A stretch of 64,000 nucleotides of DNA, from assembly GCF_049965315.1 (NCBI RefSeq), contig NZ_JBMFWL010000005.1, positions 1 through 64,000 on the forward strand, in the 5' to 3' direction. The notes under the pieces are model-generated. The model was not told the DNA's origin. It worked only from the letters and a program-made list of their open reading frames with translations, and ran no database searches. Position 1 is the stretch's first letter. Each line of letters begins with the position of its first letter. The stretch comes from Acidithiobacillus_B sp049965315 (lineage in GTDB: Bacteria; Pseudomonadota; Gammaproteobacteria; Acidithiobacillales; Acidithiobacillaceae). Below, one piece after another: positions 53,391-62,506 of the stretch. The translations under genes and the position numbers were made by a program.

Positions 53391-55682
53391 CTAGCCCTTG
53401 ACCCGCTGTACCCGCGACACCATGGGCAAACTGCGCAAACTGCGCATGATCCGGGCGAGATGATCGCGATCATGGACATCAATGGTAAAGGTGATACCCG
53501 TATAAAGTCCATCCTGGGGCTCGATATCCACATGGTCGATATTGGAGCCATCCTCGGAGATATAGGTGGCAATGCGCGCCAGCACCCCCCGGGCGCTTTC
53601 GGCCACCACGCGGATATTCACCGGAAATTCGCCCTGGGCCGACGGATCCCATTGCACATCCACCCAACGATCCCGGCGTTTGCGCCACTCGCGGATATTG
53701 TGGCAATCATGGGTGTGGACCACGACCCCCTTGCCGGCGCTGATGAACCCCAGGATGGGGTCGCCGGGAATGGGCCGGCAGCAGCGGGCCAGGGTCACCG
53801 GCATGCCTTCGGTGCCGCGGATGAGCAGCGGCTTTTTGGCCGTCTCCTCGCGCATCAGGCGCGCCGGCAAAAACTGGCTCACGGCCTGCCCCAGACGGCG
53901 GGCCGTTTGCACGAGACGGCCGCGGTCCTCGCCCTCGGGGAGCAGCTTGTGGGCCACTACCAGGGGAAACACTTCTCCCATCCCGATGGCGGCGAGGAGA
54001 TTGCTTTCGCTCCCCGCCTGAAAGAGCTTGAGGATGCGCTGAAAATCCGCCGGCCCCACGGTCTCCAGGTTGCCCCCCAGGCTATGCAGGGCCTTGGCCA
54101 GCAGGCTGCGCCCCAAGGTCTCGGCATCACTATGCTGCATGGTCTTGAGATAGGCGCGCACATTGGCGCGGGCCTTGGCCGTCACCACGAAATCCAGCCA
54201 ACCCGGCTGGGGATGGGCCGAGGCGGCGGTGATGACCTCCACCCGGTCGCCGTTGTTGAGCAAGGAGCGCAACGGCACATAGACGTCGTTGATCTTGGCC
54301 GCCACCGCCTGATCGCCAATGTCCGTGTGCACCGCGTAGGCAAAATCCACCGCGCTGGCCCCCCGCGGCAGGTTCATGATCTTGCCCTTGGGGGTGAACA
54401 CGTACACTTCGTCGGGAAAGAGGTCGAGCTTGACGCTCTCCAGGAACTCCTGGGAATCCCCCCCCTGGGTTTGCAGTTCCAGGAGACGCTGCAGCCAGGC
54501 GCGGGCCTGCACCTCGGCATTGAGATTCGCGCCGCCGCTCTTGTACAGCCAATGGGCCGCCACCCCCGCCTCCGCCACCCGGTGCATGTCCTCGGTGCGG
54601 ATCTGCACCTCCACCGGATGGCCGAAGGGCCCCAGCAGGACCGTGTGCAGGGATTGATAGCCGTTGGACTTGGGGATGGCGATATAGTCCTTGAAGCGCC
54701 CGGGAATGGGGCGATACAGGCTATGGATGATGCCCAGCACCCGATAACAGGTATCCACGTCCGCCACGATCACCCGAAAGGCGTGCAGATCGTGAACCGC
54801 GCTGAAGGGCAGGCCCTTTTTCTGCATCTTGTGATAAATACTGTAGACATGCTTTTCGCGACCGCTGACCTGCGCCTCGATCCCTTCCCGGCGCAGCCGC
54901 TCCTCCAGGGCCTGCTGGATCTTGACCACCACTTCCTTGCGGTTGCCCCGGGCCGTTTTGATGGCCTCGCTCAGGGCATGCCAACGCTTGGGATAGAGGT
55001 GGGAAAAGGCCAACTCCTCCAGCTCGATGCGAATGGCATGAATGCCCAGGCGCTGGGCGATGGGGGCGTAGATGTCCAGGGTCTCGCGGGAAATGCGCCG
55101 GCGCTTGTCCGCCGTCATCACCCCCATGGTGCGCATGTTGTGCAGCCGATCCGCCAGCTTGATCAAGACCACGCGGATATCCCGGGACATGGCCAGAAAC
55201 ATCTTGCGGAAGTTCTCGGCCTGGGCCTCTTCCCGCGTCTCGAAACGCACCTGGCCGAGCTTGCTGACCCCGTCCACCAACTCCGCCACTTCCGCCCCGA
55301 AACGCTCGGCCAGGGCTTCCTTGCTGACGTTGCAATCCTCGATGACATCGTGCAGCAAGGCCGCCTGGATCGTGAACAGGTCCAGTTGCAGCTCCGCCAG
55401 GATGCAGGCCACGGCGACGGGATGATGGATATAGGGCTCACCGCTGCGACGGAACTGATCGTGATGGCCGTCCGCGGCGAACTGATACGCCTCCCGCACC
55501 CGCTCCACCTCTTCCGGACCGAGATAGCGAAGCAGCAAGGCGCGCAAGGGGGCGCAGGGATCCTCCAGGGCCGGAGCGACGGGGGGCAGGCGCAAGATCA
55601 CGCCCACCCCATGCTCCTCCCCCTGCTCCCCAGCCATCCCGGCCGGGGAGCGCATCACCGCGCCCTCAGGTAACTGGTCCAT
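53391..55682 (-). CDS. spoT: Bifunctional (p)ppGpp synthetase/hydrolase
   Basis: This RelA/SpoT homologue controls the stringent response. The 763 residues contain an HD hydrolase domain with intact His111-Asp112 in LLHDVIED and SKLADRLHN-type loop (IKLADRLHNMRTM). The synthetase domain has HDLHAFRVIV and FKDYIAIPKSNGYQSLHT. A TGS domain (VFTPKGKIMNLPRGASAVDF) and a C-terminal ACT domain follow. The intact HD site argues for SpoT/Rel rather than RelA. ATG 55682 overlaps the end of rpoZ by 17 bases. Confidence 0.96.
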   Translation of the reverse strand: MDQLPEGAVMRSPAGMAGEQGEEHGVGVILRLPPVAPALEDPCAPLRALLLRYLGPEEVERVREAYQFAADGHHDQFRRSGEPYIHHPVAVACILAELQLDLFTIQAALLHDVIEDCNVSKEALAERFGAEVAELVDGVSKLGQVRFETREEAQAENFRKMFLAMSRDIRVVLIKLADRLHNMRTMGVMTADKRRRISRETLDIYAPIAQRLGIHAIRIELEELAFSHLYPKRWHALSEAIKTARGNRKEVVVKIQQALEERLRREGIEAQVSGREKHVYSIYHKMQKKGLPFSAVHDLHAFRVIVADVDTCYRVLGIIHSLYRPIPGRFKDYIAIPKSNGYQSLHTVLLGPFGHPVEVQIRTEDMHRVAEAGVAAHWLYKSGGANLNAEVQARAWLQRLLELQTQGGDSQEFLESVKLDLFPDEVYVFTPKGKIMNLPRGASAVDFAYAVHTDIGDQAVAAKINDVYVPLRSLLNNGDRVEVITAASAHPQPGWLDFVVTAKARANVRAYLKTMQHSDAETLGRSLLAKALHSLGGNLETVGPADFQRILKLFQAGSESNLLAAIGMGEVFPLVVAHKLLPEGEDRGRLVQTARRLGQAVSQFLPARLMREETAKKPLLIRGTEGMPVTLARCCRPIPGDPILGFISAGKGVVVHTHDCHNIREWRKRRDRWVDVQWDPSAQGEFPVNIRVVAESARGVLARIATYISEDGSNIDHVDIEPQDGLYTGITFTIDVHDRDHLARIMRSLRSLPMVSRVQRVKG

Positions 55683-55941
55683 CCTCTGCACCCACCTCCT
55701 CACGGCCCACCGCGCCGGGGAAACTCGCCAGCGGCGGCGGTACCTGCTGGTCCAGGATCTCCCTGCCCACCTTGCCCGCCGCCACCTCGCGCAGGGCCAC
55801 GACGGTGGGCTTGTCCCGACCCGGCTCCACCTGCGCCGCCGCCCCCGAGGCCAACTGCCGGGCGCGCCGGGCCGCCACCAGGGTGAGTTCAAAACGATTA
55901 TCGACATGCTCCAAACAATCTTCTACCGTTACACGTGCCAT
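55666..55941 (-). CDS. rpoZ: RNA polymerase omega subunit
   Basis: The 91 residues start MARVTVEDCLEHVDNRFELT and contain VAARRARQLASGA and KPTVVALREVAAGKV, all typical of omega. The order gmk-rpoZ-spoT is the standard gammaproteobacterial block. Its stop lies inside the 5' end of spoT. Confidence 0.96.
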   Translation of the reverse strand: MARVTVEDCLEHVDNRFELTLVAARRARQLASGAAAQVEPGRDKPTVVALREVAAGKVGREILDQQVPPPLASFPGAVGREEVGAEDGPVT

Positions 55942-56021
55942 TCTAGCCTGCTCCTCAAAGATAACTGTTCACCTTACCCCAAGCCCCGGCTGCTGCGCTA
56001 GGGGGGCCGTTCCGCAACGCC

Positions 56022-56654
56022 CTAAAGCCCGAGCAAGGCGCGCAGCCGCCCTTGCAACGCCTGACACTGATGCACCGCGCGCAGATGCTCGGCGTGGATG
56101 ACGGCCTTCAGGTCCGCCAGCGCACGGTCGAAATGGTCGTTGACGACGAGATAGTCGTATTCGTCGTAGTGCAGCAACTCATCCCTGGCCGCCGCCAGCC
56201 GGCGCTGGATGACGGCGTCGCTGTCCTGGCCGCGGCCCCGCAGTCGCGCCTCCAGGGCCGCCAAAGAGGGGGGGAGGATGAAGATGCTCACCGCCTGCCC
56301 CGGGAGCCGTTCGCGCACCTGCCGTGCCCCCTGCCAATCGATCTCCAGCAGGCAGTCGATGCCTGCCAGGAGCTGGGCCTTGACCCATTGCTCGCTCGTG
56401 CCGTAATCGTTGCCGTGGACCCGCGCATGCTCCAGAAAATCACCGCTGCCCGCCATCTCGGCAAAGGTGGCGGGGCTGACGAAGTGATAATCCGCCCCGT
56501 CCACCTCTCCGGGCCGCGGCAGGCGCGTGGTATAGGATACCGAGTCCCGCAAATGGGGCGTGGCCGCCACCAGGGCCCGCGCCAGGCTGGTCTTGCCCGC
56601 GCCGCTGGGCGCCGAGAGGATCCACAGGATACCATGGCTGCTCTGGTCCATCAT
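56022..56654 (-). CDS. gmk: Guanylate kinase
   Basis: Gmk phosphorylates GMP to GDP. The 210 residues have P-loop SAPSGAGKTSLA, the GMP-binding SYTTRLPRPGEVDGADYHFV and EIDWQGARQVRE. It starts 6 bases after the yicC stop, in the yicC-gmk-rpoZ-spoT order. Confidence 0.97.
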   Translation of the reverse strand: MMDQSSHGILWILSAPSGAGKTSLARALVAATPHLRDSVSYTTRLPRPGEVDGADYHFVSPATFAEMAGSGDFLEHARVHGNDYGTSEQWVKAQLLAGIDCLLEIDWQGARQVRERLPGQAVSIFILPPSLAALEARLRGRGQDSDAVIQRRLAAARDELLHYDEYDYLVVNDHFDRALADLKAVIHAEHLRAVHQCQALQGRLRALLGL

Positions 56655-56660
56655 GGGCGC

Positions 56661-57524
56661 TCATTCCACATTCTGCACCTGTTCGCGCATCTGTTCGATG
56701 AGCACCTTGAGCTCCACCGCGCCCAGGCTCATGGCCGCGTCGCCGGCCTTGGAAGCCAGGGTATTGGCTTCCCGATTGAGCTCCTGAATGAGGAAATCCA
56801 GGCGCCGGCCCACGGCTTCCCGCTGCGCCAGGGTGCGCCGCACTTCCAGCAAGTGGGTGTCGAGACGGTCCAGTTCCTCCGCCACATCCTGGCGCTGGAG
56901 ATAAAAAACGAGTTCCTGCTCCCAGCGGCTCTGCTCCACCTGCAGCGCCAGGTCCGCCAGACGCGCCTGCAGGCGGGCGCGCAGGGCGGCCTCCAGTTCC
57001 GGCAGGTGCTCGCGCAGGGTGCGGGTCAGGACCCCTATGGCGTCCAGGCGCTCGGTCAGGATGCGCCCCAGACTCTCCCCTTCCCGCGCCCGGGCGGCCT
57101 GCAGTTCGCCCAGGGCGATGTCCAGCAAATCCAGGGTTTCCTGCTCCAATGCCTCGGGATCGGTGCCGGCTGCGCTGACCATGCCCGGCCAGCGCAGCGC
57201 CTCAAAGGACGAAAAACGGGCATCGGGCTGCTCCCAGATCTCGGCCAGTTCGGCGCCGATACCGTGCAGTTCCAGCGCCAGGGCGCTATTGAGGCGCAGC
57301 CCCTCCCCCGCCGCCGGCTGATAACGCAGCCAGGCATCCACCCGGCCACGCGCCAGCTTCGCCTGGATACGCGTGCGGATGGGGCCTTCCAGGACGCCCA
57401 AACCATCGGGCAAGCGTAAACTCAGGTCCAGGAAGCGATGATTCACCGTCCGCAATTCCCAGCTCAGGACACCCCACGACCCACTGCTTTCGCGGCGCGC
57501 AAAGCCCGTCATACTCCGGATCAT
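56661..57524 (-). CDS. yicC: YicC-family endoribonuclease
   Basis: The 287 residues start MIRSMTGFARRE at ATG 57524, with GGAG 7 bases upstream; the N-terminal SMTGFA is diagnostic. Other conserved blocks are ELRTVNHRFLDLSLRLP and the C-terminal QELNREANTLASKAGD. E. coli YicC is an endoribonuclease implicated in small-RNA turnover. It is encoded directly before gmk, as usual. Confidence 0.92.
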   Translation of the reverse strand: MIRSMTGFARRESSGSWGVLSWELRTVNHRFLDLSLRLPDGLGVLEGPIRTRIQAKLARGRVDAWLRYQPAAGEGLRLNSALALELHGIGAELAEIWEQPDARFSSFEALRWPGMVSAAGTDPEALEQETLDLLDIALGELQAARAREGESLGRILTERLDAIGVLTRTLREHLPELEAALRARLQARLADLALQVEQSRWEQELVFYLQRQDVAEELDRLDTHLLEVRRTLAQREAVGRRLDFLIQELNREANTLASKAGDAAMSLGAVELKVLIEQMREQVQNVE

Positions 57525-57770
57525 GACTCTCTCCAAAATGGACATCATAGCGCGTTGGCATCCGGCAAAGAACCACCCTGCCGCCGGGGTCGCCGCCGGC
57601 CGATGCGTCATGGCGCCAACGCCGGTTGCCGCGGTTCACCTTGACAGGAAAGCATTCGTGTACTAGAGCTTAAAAAGATAACCTTCGTGAATATGCATAC
57701 CCGCTCCATCATGCCATGCCCCCGCGCCGATCGAGGGATGGCCGGGATGCGGGAACAGGGGGAATGGCAG

Positions 57771-58112
57771 ATGACGATGAACGATCAAGACATGCTGTTT
57801 GAATGGGATTCCTGGAAATCACACGCCCTGGACCTGGGGGTTGCCGGAGATCTGGCCGAACTGGGGAGGAGCATCATGCGGGATGCGTACCTGGAGCGCT
57901 GGCCGGAGGAAATCCTGGGGGAATGCGGCTGGTGGGATGATGGCTTCGGCATGCTGGCGCAGGCGCAAAAAAATCCTCAGGAAACCAGAAAACGCTGGAC
58001 GGCCCTGCTGAAGCGCTATGGCCGCCGGCGCACCGCCACTCCCTTGGCGGCACGGTCCCGGGCGCTGCAACTACGGTCACGGCTTGCCGGGGAGGAACAG
58101 CGGATCGCATGA
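57771..58112 (+). CDS. Hypothetical protein (113 residues)
   Basis: ATG 57771 has AGGGGG 8 bases upstream; earlier in-frame starts back to 57687 have no ribosome site. The product is Trp-rich and hydrophilic (LFEWDSWKSHALDL, ERWPEEILGECGWWDDGFGM) with a basic C-terminal tail (KRYGRRRTATPLAARSRAL). No membrane segment or known family is seen. It is divergent from yicC and convergent with the thioredoxin gene. Confidence 0.55.
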   Translation: MTMNDQDMLFEWDSWKSHALDLGVAGDLAELGRSIMRDAYLERWPEEILGECGWWDDGFGMLAQAQKNPQETRKRWTALLKRYGRRRTATPLAARSRALQLRSRLAGEEQRIA

Positions 58113-58180
58113 TCCAGGCGTCTTCGGTCAAGGGGAGGGGGCATGCCCGTCGCCCACTCCTTCCCCCAAACGGCCGCCGG

Positions 58181-58206
58181 ATCGCGGCCATGGGCCGCTC
58201 CTGCGC
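58181..58206 (-). repeat. REP-like element, copy 3
   Basis: Read on the minus strand, GCAGGAGCGGCCCATGGCCG repeats the core of the copies at 181 and 4841. Here it has a matching inverted arm (GCGGCC/GGCCGC), so the palindrome is most complete in this copy. It lies in the 124-base gap between two convergent genes. Confidence 0.5.
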
Positions 58207-58236
58207 AATGCTCTGCGGGCAGTTGGCGGGACAGGA

Positions 58237-58767
58237 TCAGAGGCGCAGGAGCAGCAGGCGCCAGAGGACTACGGGCAGGGAGATGGCGCCCACATAACGG
58301 CCCACCACCCGGCCGTGGCCGTTCACGAGGATGGATGTGGGCGTCAGCACGACGCCGCCCAGGGTTTGGGCGGCCTTTCCCGAGCCATCCAGCAAGAGGG
58401 GGTAATGGATCCCGTAGCGGAGCGCTGCCTGGCGCAGCGCGGGCGGTGTGGTGCCGGCCACCGCCACCCCGAGCACGGTGAAGTGACGGCCGGCCAGGGT
58501 TTCCTGCAGCCAGTTCAATGCCGGTATCTCGGCGATGCAGGGTGGGCAGTCGGGCGACCAGAAGTTGATGAGCTGTACCTGGGCAGGGGGCGAGGTGTAT
58601 TGCAAGGCAGCGCCCGCAGGAGTCTCCAGGGCCAGCACCGGCAAGGTCCGGGGCGAGGGGCCGGGGGCGGCGCCGCGCCATTGGGTGAAGGCGTAGACCC
58701 CCAGCAACAGCACCAGCAGCACGCCCAGGTCCCGGCCCCAGCGCCATTTTCCGCGTCCCTGCGCCAT
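58237..58767 (-). CDS. Membrane-anchored TlpA-like thioredoxin
   Basis: The 176 residues start at ATG 58767, one base after the cbbO stop (TGA-G-ATG). One N-terminal membrane helix (LGVLLVLLLGVYAFTQW) anchors a periplasmic thioredoxin-fold domain with active site SPDCPPC and the cis-Pro region GVVLTPTSILV. TlpA/ResA-type proteins reduce periplasmic disulfides, often for cytochrome c maturation. The C terminus has another hydrophobic patch (LPVVLWRLLLL). Its position suggests cotranscription with the cbb genes. Confidence 0.87.
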   Translation of the reverse strand: MAQGRGKWRWGRDLGVLLVLLLGVYAFTQWRGAAPGPSPRTLPVLALETPAGAALQYTSPPAQVQLINFWSPDCPPCIAEIPALNWLQETLAGRHFTVLGVAVAGTTPPALRQAALRYGIHYPLLLDGSGKAAQTLGGVVLTPTSILVNGHGRVVGRYVGAISLPVVLWRLLLLRL

Positions 58768-58768
58768 C

Positions 58769-61087
58769 TCAGCGCGTGAGGCCCATGTAGAGCATGGGGA
58801 GCTTTTCCGGCAGCCGCTCCACATGGTCGATGACCTGATAGTTCCTGGGCCCGAAGATCCGCGCCACATATTCATCGGCGTGGGGGTCCAGGCTCAGGCA
58901 GTAGGTGGTGATCCCGTTGCGCTCCAGTTCTTCCACCGCTCGTTTGGCGTCGTAACGGAGGTATTGGGGATCGCGCACGTCGATGTCGGCAGGCTCCCCG
59001 TCGGTAACGACCAGCAGCAGCTTCTTGCTCTGCCGCTGCTGCTGAAGGTAATGGCCGGCGTGACGCAGGGCCGTGCCCATGCGGGTGGAGAGCTTGCCCG
59101 TCATTCCCGCCAGACGCCCCATGGCCTGCTCGTCATAGGCGCTGCCGAAGTCCTTGAAACGGTAATAGCTCACATCGTGGCGCCCGTCGGAGTGAAAGCC
59201 GTGAATGGCAAAGGGATCGCCGATCCGGGACATGGCATCGGCCAGCAGGGCCGTGGCTTCGCGGGTGAGCTGCAGGATGCTGTCGGTGGATCCATAGACG
59301 CGGTCGTTGGTGGATTCGGAGAGATCCATGAGCACCAGCACCGACAGGTCCCGCACCTTGCGGATGTTGCGGATGTTGATGCGGGTATCGGGCTGGTGGC
59401 CCATGCGGATATCGATCAGCGCCCGGATGGCCGCTTCCAGATCGATCTCGTCGCCATCCTCCTGTTTGCGCAAACGCTGCACGCCCTGGGGCTGCAGGGC
59501 CTCGATGAGGTACTTGAGGCGGCTGGACACCGGCTTGTACTTGTCCAGCACCTCCCGCACCAGGGCCGGATCGCCGGCCTGGGGGCGCCGTTCCAGCACC
59601 GTCACCCAGTGCGGGCGGTTGACCTGGATCTGGTAATCCCATTCGGGGTAGTGGAAGGGATCGGAGACGGGCTCCCTGCCCTCCATCTGATTGTAGCTGA
59701 CCCCCATGTCTTCATAAGGAAAGAGCTCCGACTGCAGGACCCAGACTTCCTGGGCGTCGTCGCCCGCCGTTTCCGTGTCGATCTCGTTGACCATCTCCAT
59801 GACGTTGACGTAGCGCCGCACCTGGCTGCCGGGGAGAAGCGTGGCCTCCCGCTCCCAGTCGATCTCGGCAAACTCCCAGATGTAGCGATTGTCGTCGCGG
59901 TAGGGGATATCCGGGATGTCCGTGCGGGCATGATAGGGGATCTGCTCCCGCAGCAGGCTGTGGGCCAGGCGCACCCCCAGTTCCCAGGAGAGCCGGCTGT
60001 CCCGGAGACGGTCGAGCTGCTCGGCGAAGGCGCTCCGCCCCTCCCGTACCCAGGGATGGTCGTCAACGTAGCCGGGGTCCATCAGCGCGCGAGCCAGCCG
60101 GGCGAAGAGATCGGCCAGACTGTTGACCGGGCCGGGAATGGCCCGGTGAAAGGGCCGCCAGATCTCGCGCAGGCCGGGGAACTCCGCCATGGCCAGGGCC
60201 TCGACGCGGGCGTCCTCCATAAGCCCGATCACCGCCATCTGCAAGGGGGTCAGGGCCTCGGCGGAAATGGCCGTATGCATGTAGGCGACATGGGCGGCGG
60301 CATGGGCGGCGGCCGCGCGATAGCGCTGCAGGCCCGTTTGCTCCTCCCAGTCATCGTAGGCATCGGGGAGGTGGATGAAGATCCCCTCGATGAAAGGGCG
60401 ATAACCCTCGCGGTTCTCATAATCGCCGCTGGTGGGGCGCAGAAAGAAATCCCGTCCCCAGAGAGCGCGCAGGTACATGCGCAGGCGGCGCTGGATGTCG
60501 ACGAAGAGCGTCCCCTTGCGCTCCTGCTGGAGCATGGCCAAGGCCTCGGGGCTCTGCAGGGAGAAGTAGGCGGCCTGGGCCGCGAAATCCGTGCGCAAGG
60601 CATGGGCCCCCCACAGGGCCCAGCGCCGCAATCCCCCCAGGGTCAACTGGGCAAAGAGTTGATCGAGGTTGCCCAACATGGGCCGCAGGGCGCGTGGCGC
60701 CTGGGCCAGCAGGCGATCGAGGAGGCCCAGATAGCTCTTGAAGAGTTCCAGGTCGGCCAGGCGGTTGGCGGCGGTGGGGCTGGTGGCAAGGACGGCCTCC
60801 AGCACCGCGCCGCTGGTCTTGGAGGACATCTTCATGATGGCGTTGACCATCTCCCAGACGGCATCCTCGCCCACCTCCCGGGCCACATGGGGGGCGGCGT
60901 CCAGATAGGCGCTCACCAGGGCGCTGCCCTTGCCCAGAGAGCGCAGGCCCATGGCCCCGTCCAGATATTGATCCAGGCCATGCGGACTGAAGACCCGCGC
61001 CGCCTCCTGCCAGTTGGCGCGCAACACGGCCTGGCTGTCCTCGCCGAAGGCCTCCACGAGTTCTGCATAATCTTCCAAACGCTTCAT
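58769..61087 (-). CDS. cbbO: RuBisCO activase component CbbO
   Basis: CbbO is the adaptor of the CbbQ-CbbO activase that removes inhibitory sugar phosphates from RuBisCO. The 772 residues start MKRLEDYAELVEAFG at ATG 61087 behind AGGGG. The large N-terminal part is CbbO-specific. The C-terminal von Willebrand factor A domain has the MIDAS motif DLSES (VLMDLSESTND) with downstream Thr and Asp positions (VVTDGEPADIDV). NorD is the nearest other family, but cbbLSQ linkage settles the call. The 91-base gap from cbbQ contains a G/C-only stem-loop (61137-61155). Confidence 0.95.
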   Translation of the reverse strand: MKRLEDYAELVEAFGEDSQAVLRANWQEAARVFSPHGLDQYLDGAMGLRSLGKGSALVSAYLDAAPHVAREVGEDAVWEMVNAIMKMSSKTSGAVLEAVLATSPTAANRLADLELFKSYLGLLDRLLAQAPRALRPMLGNLDQLFAQLTLGGLRRWALWGAHALRTDFAAQAAYFSLQSPEALAMLQQERKGTLFVDIQRRLRMYLRALWGRDFFLRPTSGDYENREGYRPFIEGIFIHLPDAYDDWEEQTGLQRYRAAAAHAAAHVAYMHTAISAEALTPLQMAVIGLMEDARVEALAMAEFPGLREIWRPFHRAIPGPVNSLADLFARLARALMDPGYVDDHPWVREGRSAFAEQLDRLRDSRLSWELGVRLAHSLLREQIPYHARTDIPDIPYRDDNRYIWEFAEIDWEREATLLPGSQVRRYVNVMEMVNEIDTETAGDDAQEVWVLQSELFPYEDMGVSYNQMEGREPVSDPFHYPEWDYQIQVNRPHWVTVLERRPQAGDPALVREVLDKYKPVSSRLKYLIEALQPQGVQRLRKQEDGDEIDLEAAIRALIDIRMGHQPDTRINIRNIRKVRDLSVLVLMDLSESTNDRVYGSTDSILQLTREATALLADAMSRIGDPFAIHGFHSDGRHDVSYYRFKDFGSAYDEQAMGRLAGMTGKLSTRMGTALRHAGHYLQQQRQSKKLLLVVTDGEPADIDVRDPQYLRYDAKRAVEELERNGITTYCLSLDPHADEYVARIFGPRNYQVIDHVERLPEKLPMLYMGLTR

Positions 61088-61178
61088 GCCATTTCCCCTG
61101 TGCTTGCGGAAAGCCGCCAATACTGTCGGCGCTACCCCCTCCCCCCGGGGGAGGGAATCCTCCGGCCGCTGCCCTGGC

Positions 61179-61982
61179 TCAGAAGTAGGTGGTCACGGCC
61201 GCATCCAGGGCGTCGCGCATGTCCGGATCATCGGTGATGGGCCTGACCAGGGCTACCCGGCAGGCCGCCAGGGGTTCTACGCCCTTGGCGATGAGGGAGC
61301 CCGCATAGACCAGCATGCGCGTGGAAATCCCTTCATCCAGACCATGTCCCTTGAGATTGCGGGCGCGTTCGGCGATGGAGACGAGTTTTCCGGCCACCTC
61401 GCTGTTCACGCCCGTTTCATGGGCGACGATCTCCGTTTCCGTGACATGCTCGGGATAGTTGAAATCCAGCGCGCCAAAACGCTGCTTGGTGGACTGCTTG
61501 AGATCCTTCATCAAGCTCTGATAACCCGGGTTGTAGGAAATCACCAACTGGAAATCGGGGTGGGCATGGACCAGTTCGCCCTTCTTTTCCAGGGGCAGCA
61601 TCCGCCGGTTGTCGGTGAGGGGATGGATGACCACGGTGGTGTCCTGCCGCGCCTCCACCACTTCGTCGAGGTAGCAGATGGCGCCATGGCGGGCGGCCAG
61701 GGTCAGGGGGCCGTCCTGCCAGCGGGTACCCTGAGCGTCGAGCAAAAAGCGCCCGACCAGATCCGAGGCGGTCATGTCTTCGTTGCAGGCGACGGTAATC
61801 AGGGGCCGCCCCAGCTTCCATGCCATGTATTCCACGAAGCGCGTCTTCCCGCAACCGGTGGGGCCCTTGAGCATCATCGGCATGCGCACGCTGTAGGCGG
61901 CTTCGTAGAGGGCCACTTCGTCACCGGTGGAACGGTAATAGGGCTCTTGGTGAATGCGGTACTGCTCCATCTTCTCGCTCAT
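61179..61982 (-). CDS. cbbQ: RuBisCO activase AAA+ ATPase CbbQ
   Basis: This MoxR-type hexameric ATPase remodels RuBisCO together with CbbO. The 267 residues have Walker A GPTGCGKT (40-47), Walker B ICYLDEVVEA, and the CbbQ-specific N-terminal EPYYRSTGDEVALYEAAY. It is separated from cbbS by 76 bases that contain an intrinsic terminator. Confidence 0.96.
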   Translation of the reverse strand: MSEKMEQYRIHQEPYYRSTGDEVALYEAAYSVRMPMMLKGPTGCGKTRFVEYMAWKLGRPLITVACNEDMTASDLVGRFLLDAQGTRWQDGPLTLAARHGAICYLDEVVEARQDTTVVIHPLTDNRRMLPLEKKGELVHAHPDFQLVISYNPGYQSLMKDLKQSTKQRFGALDFNYPEHVTETEIVAHETGVNSEVAGKLVSIAERARNLKGHGLDEGISTRMLVYAGSLIAKGVEPLAACRVALVRPITDDPDMRDALDAAVTTYF

Positions 61983-62000
61983 GGAATCTCCTTAGGCCAT

Positions 62001-62030
62001 AAAAAACCCCACGCAAACCCTGCCGTGGGG
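62001..62030 (-). terminator. Intrinsic terminator between cbbS and cbbQ
   Basis: On the minus strand CCCCACG (complement of 62024-62030) pairs with CGTGGGG (62007-62013) around a 10-base loop, followed directly by six T (62001-62006). It would reduce read-through from cbbLS into cbbQO. Confidence 0.85.
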
Positions 62031-62058
62031 AGATTTGCTTCCAGCCACGGCAAAGCGC

Positions 62059-62415
62059 TTAAACCGTCTTGCCCCGATAGATCACCAACGCGGTGCCCTG
62101 GGACTGCTTGTAGTTGTCGTACCCCACCAGCCGCACATGGTTGTCGGGGTTGGCCTTGTGGCAGGCTTCGGCCTCGGCCAGCACCTTGTCCACGTCGGTC
62201 TCGCCGAACATGGGCAGTTTCCACATATACCAGTAGTGGTCAAAGGCGTTCTCCGGCTCGGTGTGCTCGATGGCCGGACTCCAGCCCTTTTTCACCAGGT
62301 ACTCCACCTGTTCGCGGATCTTTTCCTTGGTCAGGGGGGGGAGATAGGAGAAAGTCTCGAATTTCCGGCTGGCGGGGTCGGAGAGACGGGATTTGTAATC
62401 GTGTACTTGACTCAT
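62059..62415 (-). CDS. cbbS: Ribulose-bisphosphate carboxylase small chain
   Basis: The 118 residues form the small subunit of form I RuBisCO. FSYLPPLTKEKIREQVEYLV and the central WYMWKLPMFGETDVDKVLAE are typical of the form IA enzyme. It starts at ATG 62415 with an AAGGAG site. It follows cbbL by 91 bases. Confidence 0.97.
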   Translation of the reverse strand: MSQVHDYKSRLSDPASRKFETFSYLPPLTKEKIREQVEYLVKKGWSPAIEHTEPENAFDHYWYMWKLPMFGETDVDKVLAEAEACHKANPDNHVRLVGYDNYKQSQGTALVIYRGKTV

Positions 62416-62506
62416 AAAAACTCCTTGGCGTCCGTATCGTTGCCCTGGCGGGGCATGCCGGGCATGCCCCGCAGCGTTGTGCAGATCAGTTGCGTCCCGA
62501 CGACCC

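Noticed and set aside
53370..55673. A 767-codon open frame opposite spoT
   Set aside because: It mirrors spoT codon for codon and has no recognisable motif.
58823..61237. An 804-codon open frame opposite cbbO
   Set aside because: It is an antisense shadow of cbbO in high-GC sequence, with no ribosome site and no domain.
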